This document shows positions 1 through 5,906 of a DNA stretch of 15,604 nt, piece by piece. The stretch is from assembly GCA_021641225.1 (NCBI GenBank), contig JAJWXI010000029.1:1-15604 (forward strand). Direction: 5' to 3'. Each line of letters begins with the position of its first letter. Position 1 is the stretch's first letter. Both the position numbers and the translations under genes were made by a program. The stretch comes from Collinsella aerofaciens (GTDB taxonomy: Bacteria; Actinomycetota; Coriobacteriia; Coriobacteriales; Coriobacteriaceae). Below the pieces are notes generated by a model. The model saw only the letters and a program-made list of their open reading frames with translations, did no database searches and was not told where the DNA came from.

Positions 1-177
1 GGACGTCGCTCGCTGACATTGCCAAAACATCGGCGTTTCCTTGGTTGTCAAATGACCCGTAGGGAGTCATTGTGGACATTGCCTTGATATTTTATTCAGT
101 CGGCTGTGATGGCATTTGAGCTTCTTAACTGCTTAAAGCAAGTGACGGCATGTATCCGCTATCGAAAATATTTCTCA

Positions 178-210
178 AAAAATCGTCCAAGAAGTCGCGG
201 GGCGATTTTT
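178..210 (+). terminator. AT-rich hairpin with T-run, probable (bidirectional) terminator
   Basis: AAAAATCG (178-185) pairs perfectly with CGATTTTT (203-210). The stem extends inward by TCC/GGG with one G-U pair, leaving an 11-nt loop. The right arm ends in five Ts and the left arm begins with As, so it could terminate transcription in either direction. It probably closes a transcript entering from the left. Confidence 0.5.
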
Positions 211-383
211 GATGCGTCGCGCGTCAAGCGATGTGGCAAGTATTTGGTTAGATATTGGTCAGTTTTGGGGCAACCTTGCCAAAAGCTTGACGGATGCAGA
301 TTTAGACATCGACGAATGAACACTCTAGGCAGGCTCCAAGCAAAATTCTGGGCTGATTCTCGATAATTGCCTTCAATCGTCCC

Positions 384-410
384 TTGCCAAGCGCTGGCCT
401 CACTTACAAT
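384..410 (+). promoter_or_regulatory. Candidate promoter of prmC
   Basis: A -35-like TTGCCA (384-389) and a -10-like TACAAT (405-410) each match the sigma-70 consensus in five of six positions. The 15-nt spacer is short. Initiation near 417 would give a leader of about 42 nt containing the prmC ribosome site. This argues against any prmC start at 384. Confidence 0.4.
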
Positions 411-458
411 CTGCTCCGACATTCGCGCGCCGCCCGGCGCTTAAGAGGGGAGGGCCCC

Positions 459-1709
459 ATGGCAAACGAGATCTGGACCATCAAGCGTTGTCTCGAGTGG
501 ACCAAGGAGTACCTGGCCGAGCGCGGCGAGGAGCATCCCCGTCTTTCTGCCGAGTGGCTGCTGTGCGCGGCCACGGGCCTGGCGCGTATCGACTTGTATA
601 TGCGCATGGACGAGACGCTTAACGCGGCCCAGCTCGAGACCATGCACGCGGCCGTCGTTCGTCGCGCCAAAGGCGAGCCGCTGCAGTACATCACCGGCAG
701 CACGCAGTTTCGCATGATCGACGTCGCGTGCGCTCCCGGCGTGCTCATCCCGCGCCCCGAGACCGAGATGCTCGTCGAAGAAGTCCTGAACTATCTGGAT
801 ACCGAGGTGCTGAGCCCCGAGGCCGCTGCCCGTCAGCGTGTTGAGCTGCCTTGGAACGATGAGGTCGAGCAGGCCCGCAAAGCCGAAGCGGCGCTGGCCG
901 ACGAACGCGCGACCGCCGAGCGCCGTGCTGCCAACCTGACGGCCGCCGATGAGGCTGCGCTGGGTAGCGACGTGCTCGGTAGCCGTGCCTATGCCGAGGA
1001 GCTGGCCGACCGCGAGGCAGAGGAAGCCGCCGCGCAGGCAGCAGAAGCCGAAGCCGCAAAAGCCGCCGAGCCCGAGCTCGACGAATACGGCATCGCCATC
1101 GAGGGTGCCGACCAGGAGACGGTTTCAGCTCAGAATGCCGCTGCGCCTGCCCCAGCCGAGCCCCGCACTGCCCGCGTTCTCGAGGTCGGCTGCGGCACGG
1201 GCTGTATCTCGCTCTCGATCGCCTGGGAGCGTCGCAGCCACGTCACCTGCACTGCTACCGATATCGAGCCGCGCGCCATCGACCTGGCCACCAAAAACCG
1301 CGACGCGCTCGGGCTCACGTCCGATGAGGTCGCCTTCAGCCTCACAAACCTGGTGAGCTCCATTCCCCACGACGAGTGGGGCACCTTTGACGTGCTCGTC
1401 TCCAACCCGCCTTACATTCCGACCGACGTCATGCGCTCACTGCCGCACGAGGTCAAGGACTTCGAGCCCGATCTGGCGCTCGAGGGCGGTGCCGACGGCC
1501 TCGATATCTTCCGCCGCCTGCTCAACGCGGCGCCCTACATGTTGCGCGCCGGCGGCCTCTTTGCCTGCGAGCTCTACGAGGGCGCGCTCGATGCCGCGGC
1601 CGAGCTCTGTCGCCAGGCAGGCCTTTCGGACGTGCGTATCGTCCACGACCTCACCGATCGCCCCCGCATCGTCCGAGCCATCGTCACCGAGCCCAAACAG
1701 CGCCAGTAA
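459..1709 (+). CDS. prmC: Release factor glutamine methyltransferase PrmC with a long internal insertion
   Basis: This SAM-dependent enzyme N5-methylates the glutamine of the GGQ motif in release factors RF1/RF2 in the cytoplasm, which aids translation termination. The 416-residue product has the family landmarks in order. These are an N-terminal helical RF-binding domain (about 1-90), GEPLQYITG (72-80), IPRPETE (97-103), SAM motif I read as EVGCGTG (242-248), and the catalytic NPPY (316-319). The family is usually about 280 residues. The excess lies between IPRPETE and motif I: roughly residues 115-236 are Ala/Glu/Arg-rich and look like a charged helix or disordered linker. The ATG at 459 is chosen over an in-frame upstream ATG at 384 because GAGGGGAGGG (445-454) lies just before it and a promoter candidate overlaps the upstream start. 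The identification is firm; the role of the insertion is unknown. Confidence 0.93.
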   Translation: MANEIWTIKRCLEWTKEYLAERGEEHPRLSAEWLLCAATGLARIDLYMRMDETLNAAQLETMHAAVVRRAKGEPLQYITGSTQFRMIDVACAPGVLIPRPETEMLVEEVLNYLDTEVLSPEAAARQRVELPWNDEVEQARKAEAALADERATAERRAANLTAADEAALGSDVLGSRAYAEELADREAEEAAAQAAEAEAAKAAEPELDEYGIAIEGADQETVSAQNAAAPAPAEPRTARVLEVGCGTGCISLSIAWERRSHVTCTATDIEPRAIDLATKNRDALGLTSDEVAFSLTNLVSSIPHDEWGTFDVLVSNPPYIPTDVMRSLPHEVKDFEPDLALEGGADGLDIFRRLLNAAPYMLRAGGLFACELYEGALDAAAELCRQAGLSDVRIVHDLTDRPRIVRAIVTEPKQRQ

Positions 1710-1723
1710 TATTTATTAACTGG

Positions 1724-1752
1724 TTAGCAAAAATTATAAAGTAGTTTATAAT
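1724..1752 (+). promoter_or_regulatory. hicAB promoter
   Basis: A perfect -10 box TATAAT (1747-1752) lies 17 nt behind a weak -35-like TTAGCA (1724-1729). Initiation near 1759 gives a leader of about 19 nt that still contains the hicA ribosome site AAAGAGGT. The toxin-antitoxin pair would thus be transcribed independently of prmC, whose stop is at 1707-1709. Confidence 0.6.
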
Positions 1753-1753
1753 T
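1732..1753. repeat. Perfect inverted repeat over the hicAB -10 box, probable HicB operator
   Basis: AATTATAAA (1732-1740) and TTTATAATT (1745-1753) are exact reverse complements separated by GTAG. The right arm contains the -10 box. HicB antitoxins with a DNA-binding domain are known to repress their own operon, so this is the natural operator candidate. Binding here is an inference from position and symmetry. Confidence 0.6.
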
Positions 1754-1777
1754 AGGATGGCTGAAAGAGGTCGGCCC

Positions 1778-1963
1778 ATGCAACCTCCTACCTTTCGGGA
1801 AATCATTGCCCTACTCAAGCACGATGGATTCGTGAAGGTCGCGCAAGTCGGTAGTCATGCTAAGTATGTTTCTGGTGACCGTGTTGTCACCGTGAACGGC
1901 TCTGGTGGTGATCGACCAAAGAAGGGCACGTGGGCAAGTATTCGTCGCCAAGCTGGATGGTAG
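1778..1963 (+). CDS. hicA: HicA-type mRNA interferase toxin
   Basis: The 61-residue protein matches the HicA family, small dsRBD-like ribonucleases that cleave mRNA until neutralised by HicB. Visible hallmarks are an N-terminal helix of the type REIIALLKHDGF (7-18), the GSH motif with the presumed catalytic histidine His27, and the C-terminal pattern KKGT...SIRRQAG (48-60). The start chosen is the ATG at 1778, preceded by AAAGAGGT (1764-1771). The in-frame ATG at 1757 lies before the predicted transcription start, and its seven extra residues have no family counterpart. The stop codon is followed 11 nt later by hicB, so the two are co-transcribed. The DNA around the start is more AT-rich than the flanking housekeeping genes, which fits an acquired module. 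Confidence 0.88.
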   Translation: MQPPTFREIIALLKHDGFVKVAQVGSHAKYVSGDRVVTVNGSGGDRPKKGTWASIRRQAGW

Positions 1964-1974
1964 TTGGAGGCAAA

Positions 1975-2421
1975 ATGAGGCAGCGATTTACCTATGACTG
2001 CGTTCTCATAAAAGAAGACGACGGTTACTGCGCCAGCTTCCCGCAGATTCCCGGCGCCTTTGCCGATGGCGATACGCGCGAAGAAGCGATTGCCCATGCC
2101 ACCGAGGCACTGATGGCGTTTTTGGCCGACGACCTCAACAACGGTTTGACTCCGGCGGGGTACGAACGCTCGGCCGAGGTCGTGGCCCTTTCAGTCGAAA
2201 TCGACCACGAGGACGCTCGGGAAGCGGCGTGCCGAACATTTAAAGACGCAGCGCTGGACCTCAAAGTCTCCGCTCCGCGGATTACCGCGCTGGTCAAAGC
2301 CGGCAAACTCGATGTTGAACTCGTCGACGGCCGTCGGATGATAACGATAGACAGTATCGAGCGTTACGCCGCCCAAGAACGTCACGCCGGAAGACCAAAG
2401 AAGTTCGTAGCCGTCCAATAA
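1975..2421 (+). CDS. hicB: HicB-type antitoxin with C-terminal DNA-binding domain
   Basis: The 148-residue antitoxin partner is expected to bind and block HicA and to repress the operon. The N-terminal half (about 1-80) has the HicB partial RNase H-like fold pattern: TYDCVLIKEDDGYCASFPQIPG, an Asp/Gly turn, then TREEAIAHATEAL. The C-terminal part (about 85-140) looks like a helix-turn-helix (DLKVSAPRITALVKAGKL, then DGRRMITIDSIERY). It ends in a basic stretch with GRPKK, consistent with DNA binding. The start at 1975 is supported by TTGGAGG (1964-1970). An in-frame ATG at 1930 would overlap hicA and lacks a good site. No separate terminator is visible after the stop. Confidence 0.85.
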   Translation: MRQRFTYDCVLIKEDDGYCASFPQIPGAFADGDTREEAIAHATEALMAFLADDLNNGLTPAGYERSAEVVALSVEIDHEDAREAACRTFKDAALDLKVSAPRITALVKAGKLDVELVDGRRMITIDSIERYAAQERHAGRPKKFVAVQ

Positions 2422-2466
2422 CCCCCTCACTTTCACCGACTACTAGAGCCGCTCACCAAACCAACA

Positions 2467-2539
2467 TGCGCTCTGGGCAAATAGATTGAACGTTTCGTGC
2501 GAGAATGCCCCACAGTAAACAAACTTGCACCAGAGCGTA
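2467..2539. repeat. Inverted repeat in the leader before tsaC
   Basis: CGCTCTGG (2469-2476) is the exact reverse complement of CCAGAGCG (2530-2537). A flanking G-U and T-A pair can extend the stem to ten positions. The arms are 53 nt apart, so this is either a long-range leader stem just before the tsaC ribosome site or a chance match. Confidence 0.3.
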
Positions 2540-2555
2540 AGGGGCTGGCATACAC

Positions 2556-3299
2556 ATGCAGACGGTCTATCGGGTATACGAGGGAGCGCGCGAGCCGCAT
2601 CGGCTTGCCGTCGAGCGTACGGCCGAGGTGCTCGGCTGTGGCGGTCTGGCCCTGATCCCGACCGAGACCGTCTATGGTGTCGCTGTGGCAGTTAACGCCT
2701 TTTCGGACGCCGTGCTTCAAGATACAAGCGAATTCCCATCGTGGCCGCGAGATCCGCAGGCCACCGTCAACGGCGCCGCAGTTCCTGCGCTCGGCACCGG
2801 CTATCGCCGTATCTTCACTCTCAAGCAACGTGAACTCACGCAAACCGTCGCTTGGCTGGTCGATGGCGTCGAAGCACTCGACCGCTATGGCGTGGATATC
2901 CCGGAAGATGCCCGCATACTCGCGCGACGATGCTGGCCGGGAGCCCTGACTATCGTGGTCAAGGCAGCCCCCTGCGTGCCGACCTTTATGCGCGCTGCCG
3001 ACGACACGGTGGCACTTCGCGCTTCGGCCTCGCCCGTGGTGCAGGCGCTCATTCGCGCCTGTGGCAGCCCCCTTGCCTGCACCAGCGCCAACACGCATGG
3101 CGCGCCCGCGCCGGCAAGTTTTATCACGGTGGAGGGTCGCATCCTGGAGGGGGTCGATGTTGCCGTCGACGCCGGTGAGACCCCGTGTCGCGACGCCTCG
3201 ACCATCGTGTCGTTTCAGCACGGCGAGCTCCAGATCCTGCGCCAAGGCGCACTTCCCGCATCAGAGATCGAACGGGTCCTGTCCGACCCGATGCAATAG
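2556..3299 (+). CDS. tsaC: Sua5/YrdC-family threonylcarbamoyl-AMP synthase
   Basis: Family members make threonylcarbamoyl-AMP from threonine, bicarbonate and ATP. This is the first step of t6A modification at position 37 of ANN-decoding tRNAs. In 247 residues one sees PTETVYG (35-41), the KxR element as KQR (90-92), RRCWPGALTIVV (124-135), the substrate-site SAN triplet (177-179), and a late element ending in DASTIV (213-218). About 35 residues (48-84) between the PTETVYG strand and the KxR helix have no counterpart in the compact family core. The usual KGRP...PL is degenerate here (KQREL...). The ATG at 2556 has AAGGGG 11 nt upstream, a loose spacing. glpK follows 13 nt after the stop. The family is sure; full TsaC activity is likely but the variant motif leaves doubt. 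Confidence 0.82.
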   Translation: MQTVYRVYEGAREPHRLAVERTAEVLGCGGLALIPTETVYGVAVAVNAFSDAVLQDTSEFPSWPRDPQATVNGAAVPALGTGYRRIFTLKQRELTQTVAWLVDGVEALDRYGVDIPEDARILARRCWPGALTIVVKAAPCVPTFMRAADDTVALRASASPVVQALIRACGSPLACTSANTHGAPAPASFITVEGRILEGVDVAVDAGETPCRDASTIVSFQHGELQILRQGALPASEIERVLSDPMQ

Positions 3300-3312
3300 A
3301 AAGGTGTAAGCG

Positions 3313-4854
3313 ATGTCGTTGAATCTGGGCAGCCTGGGCATGGAAGATGCCTCGTTTGACTTTGGCGGTTCCTACATCATGGCGCTCGACTGCGGCACCA
3401 CCTCGGTACTTGCGACCATCGTCGACGAGTACGGCTGCATCGTCGCGCAGGCACGTCGCAGCGTCAAAACCAGCTTCCCGCGTCCCGGTTGGGTAGAGCA
3501 AGACCCCATGGCGGTGCTTGCCAGCCAGATCGCGGTCATGATGGAAGTCCAGTTTAAGAGCGGTATCCACTCCGACCGCATTGCCGCCATCGGCATCTCC
3601 AACCAGCGCGAGACCACGGTGGTCTGGGACCGCGTGAGCGGTCAGCCGATCTATAACGCCATCGTATGGCAGTGCCGCCGTACCGCACCTCTGATCGACG
3701 AGCTGGTCGAGCAGGGCGCAGAAGGGCTGGTGCGCTCCCGCACGGGACTCACGCTCGACCCGTATTTCTCGGCCTCCAAGGTGCAGTGGATTCTCGACAA
3801 CGTCGACGGCGCACGCGAAAGCGCGGCGGCGGGCGACCTCATGTTTGGCACCATCGACACCTGGCTCATCTACAACCTCACCGGCGGCCAGGTCTTTGCC
3901 ACCGACTACACCAATGCCAGCCGCACGGCACTCTTTAATATCCATACGCTCGATTGGGACGACGACCTGCTGGCACTCTTTGACGTTCCACGTTCCATGA
4001 TGCCCGAGGTTCGCTGGAGCTCGGGCGACTACGGCCGCGTCGCGAGCGACATCATGACCAACATGCCGCCCATCATGGGCGTGGCGGGTGACCAACAGGC
4101 GTCGCTGTTCGGCCACTGCTGTTTCCGTCCCGGCCAGACCAAAAACACCTATGGCACGGGTTGCTTTATGCTCATGAACACCGGCGACGAGATCGTCGAA
4201 TCCAAGAATGGCCTGGTCTCCACCATCGGTATCGCTGCGGACGGCAAAGTCAGCTATGCGCTCGAGGGCTCTATTTTTGCCGCCGGCTCAACGATGAACT
4301 GGCTTCGCAACAACATGGGCATCATCTCGAGCGTGAGCGAGTCGGCACAACTCGCCGCTTCGATTAGCGACAACGAGGGCTGCTACTTCGTTCCCGCCTT
4401 TGCGGGTTTGGGTGCTCCCTGGTGGGACCCGCATGCTCGCGGTATCGTGTGCGGTCTGACCGGCGCCTCGAGCCGTGCGACCATCGTACGTGCCGCCTGC
4501 GAATCCATGGCATATCAGAGCTACGACGTGCTGCGCGCCATGGAGCAGGACGTGGGGCTTTCGATTGAGCGCCTGTCTGTCGATGGCGGTGCCTCGCGCA
4601 ACGAGTTCATCATGCAATTCCAGGCCGACCTGCTGGATATCCCCGTGCTGCAATGCGAGACGGTGGAGACCACGGCAATCGGTGCCGCGTACTTGGCGGG
4701 TCTTGCCGTCGGCTATTGGGAAGACCTGGAAGAGCTGGAGCAAAATGCCCAGATCGTTAGGACCTTCCTTCCCCACATGTCCGCCGAGCGCCGCGAGCAA
4801 AACCTTGCGGGCTGGCGTGATGCAGTCAGGCGCTCACTCAGCACCGCACAGTAG
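3313..4854 (+). CDS. glpK: Glycerol kinase
   Basis: This FGGY-family kinase phosphorylates glycerol with ATP to sn-glycerol-3-phosphate, trapping it in the cytoplasm for lipid synthesis or catabolism. The 513-residue protein shows the N-terminal phosphate loop DCGTTS (26-31), the substrate residues R99-E100 in SNQRETT, the YNAIVWQCRRT signature (114-124), the catalytic base Asp260 in AGDQQ, and KNTYGTGCF (277-285). About 20 residues precede the usual N-terminus. The start at 3313 is still favoured because AAAGGTG (3301-3307 region) sits at good distance, whereas the internal Met codons lack one. The loop where many Gram-positive GlpKs carry a PTS-phosphorylated His reads SDIMTN (245-250) and has no His. 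The gene is close behind tsaC and probably co-transcribed with it. No glpF or glpD is nearby. Confidence 0.95.
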   Translation: MSLNLGSLGMEDASFDFGGSYIMALDCGTTSVLATIVDEYGCIVAQARRSVKTSFPRPGWVEQDPMAVLASQIAVMMEVQFKSGIHSDRIAAIGISNQRETTVVWDRVSGQPIYNAIVWQCRRTAPLIDELVEQGAEGLVRSRTGLTLDPYFSASKVQWILDNVDGARESAAAGDLMFGTIDTWLIYNLTGGQVFATDYTNASRTALFNIHTLDWDDDLLALFDVPRSMMPEVRWSSGDYGRVASDIMTNMPPIMGVAGDQQASLFGHCCFRPGQTKNTYGTGCFMLMNTGDEIVESKNGLVSTIGIAADGKVSYALEGSIFAAGSTMNWLRNNMGIISSVSESAQLAASISDNEGCYFVPAFAGLGAPWWDPHARGIVCGLTGASSRATIVRAACESMAYQSYDVLRAMEQDVGLSIERLSVDGGASRNEFIMQFQADLLDIPVLQCETVETTAIGAAYLAGLAVGYWEDLEELEQNAQIVRTFLPHMSAERREQNLAGWRDAVRRSLSTAQ

Positions 4855-4900
4855 GGCTGCGATGGGCTGCTCGATACAACAAACCGCTAAACTAATGCAT

Positions 4901-4954
4901 GGCGTGCGGCGGCAACATTGCTGCACGCCTTGTCAGCAAGGCCGTTTTGCGGCC
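4901..4954 (+). promoter_or_regulatory. upp leader with three overlapping hairpins
   Basis: Hairpin A pairs GGCGTGC (4901-4907) with GCACGCC (4923-4929), extendable inward with G-U pairs. Hairpin B pairs GCCTTG (4927-4932) with CAAGGC (4937-4942) around TCAG. Hairpin C pairs GGCCG (4940-4944) with CGGCC (4950-4954). B shares bases with both A and C, so A plus C excludes B. The upp ribosome site AAAGGGG (4961-4967) follows at once. No T-run follows C, so any switching would act on translation, or A alone may end the glpK transcript. Confidence 0.4.
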
Positions 4955-4977
4955 GCAACGAAAGGGGCAATCAATCC

Positions 4978-5625
4978 ATGACCGTCACCTACGATGCGTC
5001 CCGTGTGACGCTTGTCGATCACCCGCTCGTCCAGCATAAGCTGTCGATCCTGCGCGACAAAAACACCGGCACCAACCAGTTCCGTCAGCTCGTGCGCGAA
5101 CTCGCGCTTTTTGACGGCTACGAGGCCATGCGCGACCTGCCTATGGAAGACGTCGAGGTCGAGACCCCCATCACTACCGCCACGTTCAAACAGCTTGCCG
5201 GCAAGAAACTCGCCATCGTGCCCATCCTGCGTGCGGGCCTTGGCATGGTCGACGGCATCCTCGACCTGGTGCCCTCCGCTCGCGTGGGCCACATCGGCAT
5301 GGAGCGCGACGAGGTCACCCACGAGCCGCACGAGTATTACTGCAAGATGCCCAAGGATATCGACCAGCGCATCTGCCTGGTCGTCGACCCCATGCTTGCC
5401 ACGGGCGGTTCGGCCGAGATGGCCATCAGCTACCTGCGCGAGCGTGGTGCCAAGGACATCCGCATGCTGTGCATCGTCGCGGCCCCCGAGGGCCTCAAGT
5501 CGCTGACTGAGAAGGATCCTGATGTGCATATCTATACCTGCGCCATCGACGACCATCTCAACGATGCTGCCTACATCGTTCCCGGCCTCGGCGACGCCGG
5601 CGACCGCATCTACGGCACGCTCTAG
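4978..5625 (+). CDS. upp: Uracil phosphoribosyltransferase
   Basis: This cytoplasmic salvage enzyme converts uracil and PRPP to UMP and pyrophosphate. The 215-residue length is close to the family norm. Diagnostic segments are ILRAGLGM (83-90), EYYCKMP (119-125), the PRPP-binding VVDPMLATGGSA (135-146), and the C-terminal uracil-binding region with PGLGDAGDRIYG (202-213). The ATG at 4978 begins the conserved protein. It has AAAGGGGC about 10 nt upstream, so an in-frame start at 4918, which lies inside the leader hairpins, is rejected. The gene lies between glpK and the ATP synthase operon. Its closeness to atp genes matches Bacillus-like gene orders that I remember. Confidence 0.96.
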   Translation: MTVTYDASRVTLVDHPLVQHKLSILRDKNTGTNQFRQLVRELALFDGYEAMRDLPMEDVEVETPITTATFKQLAGKKLAIVPILRAGLGMVDGILDLVPSARVGHIGMERDEVTHEPHEYYCKMPKDIDQRICLVVDPMLATGGSAEMAISYLRERGAKDIRMLCIVAAPEGLKSLTEKDPDVHIYTCAIDDHLNDAAYIVPGLGDAGDRIYGTL

Positions 5626-5667
5626 TCGCTGGGCTAAGACGGCCGCGGCTGCAAATACGAAGAAACG

Positions 5668-5702
5668 GTGCGCGCGGACGAACAAAAGGCGACCGCGCGC
5701 AC
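5668..5702 (+). terminator. Strong GC-rich hairpin behind upp, probable terminator
   Basis: GTGCGCGCGG (5668-5677) and CCGCGCGCAC (5693-5702) are perfect ten-base reverse complements around a 15-nt loop, 42 nt after the upp stop. The downstream sequence TCCTGTTAACGGACGTTTT has only a weak, late T-run. It is therefore a less than classical intrinsic terminator, or a 3'-end stabilising structure. Confidence 0.5.
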
Positions 5703-5714
5703 TCCTGTTAACGG

Positions 5715-5746
5715 ACGTTTTGCCCTGCAGGGTTCGAGAAAAACGT
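5715..5746. repeat. Nested inverted repeat between upp and atpI
   Basis: ACGTTTT (5715-5721) mirrors AAAACGT (5740-5746). Between them lies the ten-base palindrome CCCTGCAGGG. Its position between the upp hairpin and the atp promoter suggests a terminator component or a regulator site. No further evidence decides between these. Confidence 0.3.
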
Positions 5747-5805
5747 ATTACCGTACCTGCGGCATAAAGAAGGTCTTAAGAAAACGAACAGGTGCGTATT
5801 AACCG
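5744..5805 (+). repeat. Direct repeat pair CGTATTA(A)CCG upstream of the atp promoter
   Basis: CGTATTACCG (5744-5753) recurs as CGTATTAACCG (5795-5805), 51 nt later and just before the -35 region of the atp promoter candidate. Two near-identical copies in a short intergenic region could be regulator sites. Chance cannot be excluded. Confidence 0.25.
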
Positions 5806-5817
5806 ATGCTTTTTCGG

Positions 5818-5845
5818 TTGTACTTTAGCGATTGGCTCGTACAAT
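5818..5845 (+). promoter_or_regulatory. Candidate promoter of the ATP synthase operon
   Basis: A -10-like TACAAT (5840-5845, five of six) lies 16 nt behind a weak -35-like TTGTAC (5818-5823). Initiation near 5852 would give a leader of about 55 nt before atpI. A 6-bp hairpin (AACCGA 5801-5806 with TCGGTT 5814-5819) overlaps the -35 element. Confidence 0.45.
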
Positions 5846-5906
5846 AGTCACCAATGTTTGGCGGGAACTGTTCTGTGAAGCGTTAAAAAGGAAAGTGAGG
5901 ACGCCA

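Larger units (their letters stand above)
1..458. other. Non-coding stretch upstream of prmC
   Basis: No open frame here has a ribosome site, family resemblance or the GC-rich codon use of the neighbouring genes. The stretch is visibly more AT-rich than the coding DNA that follows. It holds an imperfect inverted repeat at 51-71 (AATGAC with GTCATT), the terminator-like hairpin at 178-210, and a promoter candidate at 384-410. The first 60 nt could be the tail of an upstream gene: one frame is open up to a TAG at 60-62, but its residues match nothing I recognise. prfA, often next to prmC in other bacteria, is not present within this stretch. Confidence 0.55.

Noticed and set aside
106..366. 86-codon open frame on the + strand before prmC
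   Set aside because: It crosses the terminator-like hairpin at 178-210, has no ribosome site, has unusual Arg/Cys-rich composition, and resembles no family.
384..458. 25-codon N-terminal extension of prmC
   Set aside because: It overlaps the candidate promoter and is unlike PrmC N-termini. The ATG at 459 has a strong ribosome site.
2433..4116. Two antisense open frames opposite tsaC and glpK
   Set aside because: These are His/Arg/Gly-rich shadow translations without motifs. The + strand genes are certain.
4855..4977. PyrR-type pyrimidine attenuator or known riboswitch before upp
   Set aside because: I do not see the conserved PyrR-binding loop or any riboswitch core I recognise, and there is no T-run. 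Only generic overlapping hairpins are supported.
5832..5906. TTG start giving a 25-residue longer AtpI
   Set aside because: The TTG lies before the -10 box of the operon promoter and lacks a Shine-Dalgarno. The GTG at 5907 is well placed.
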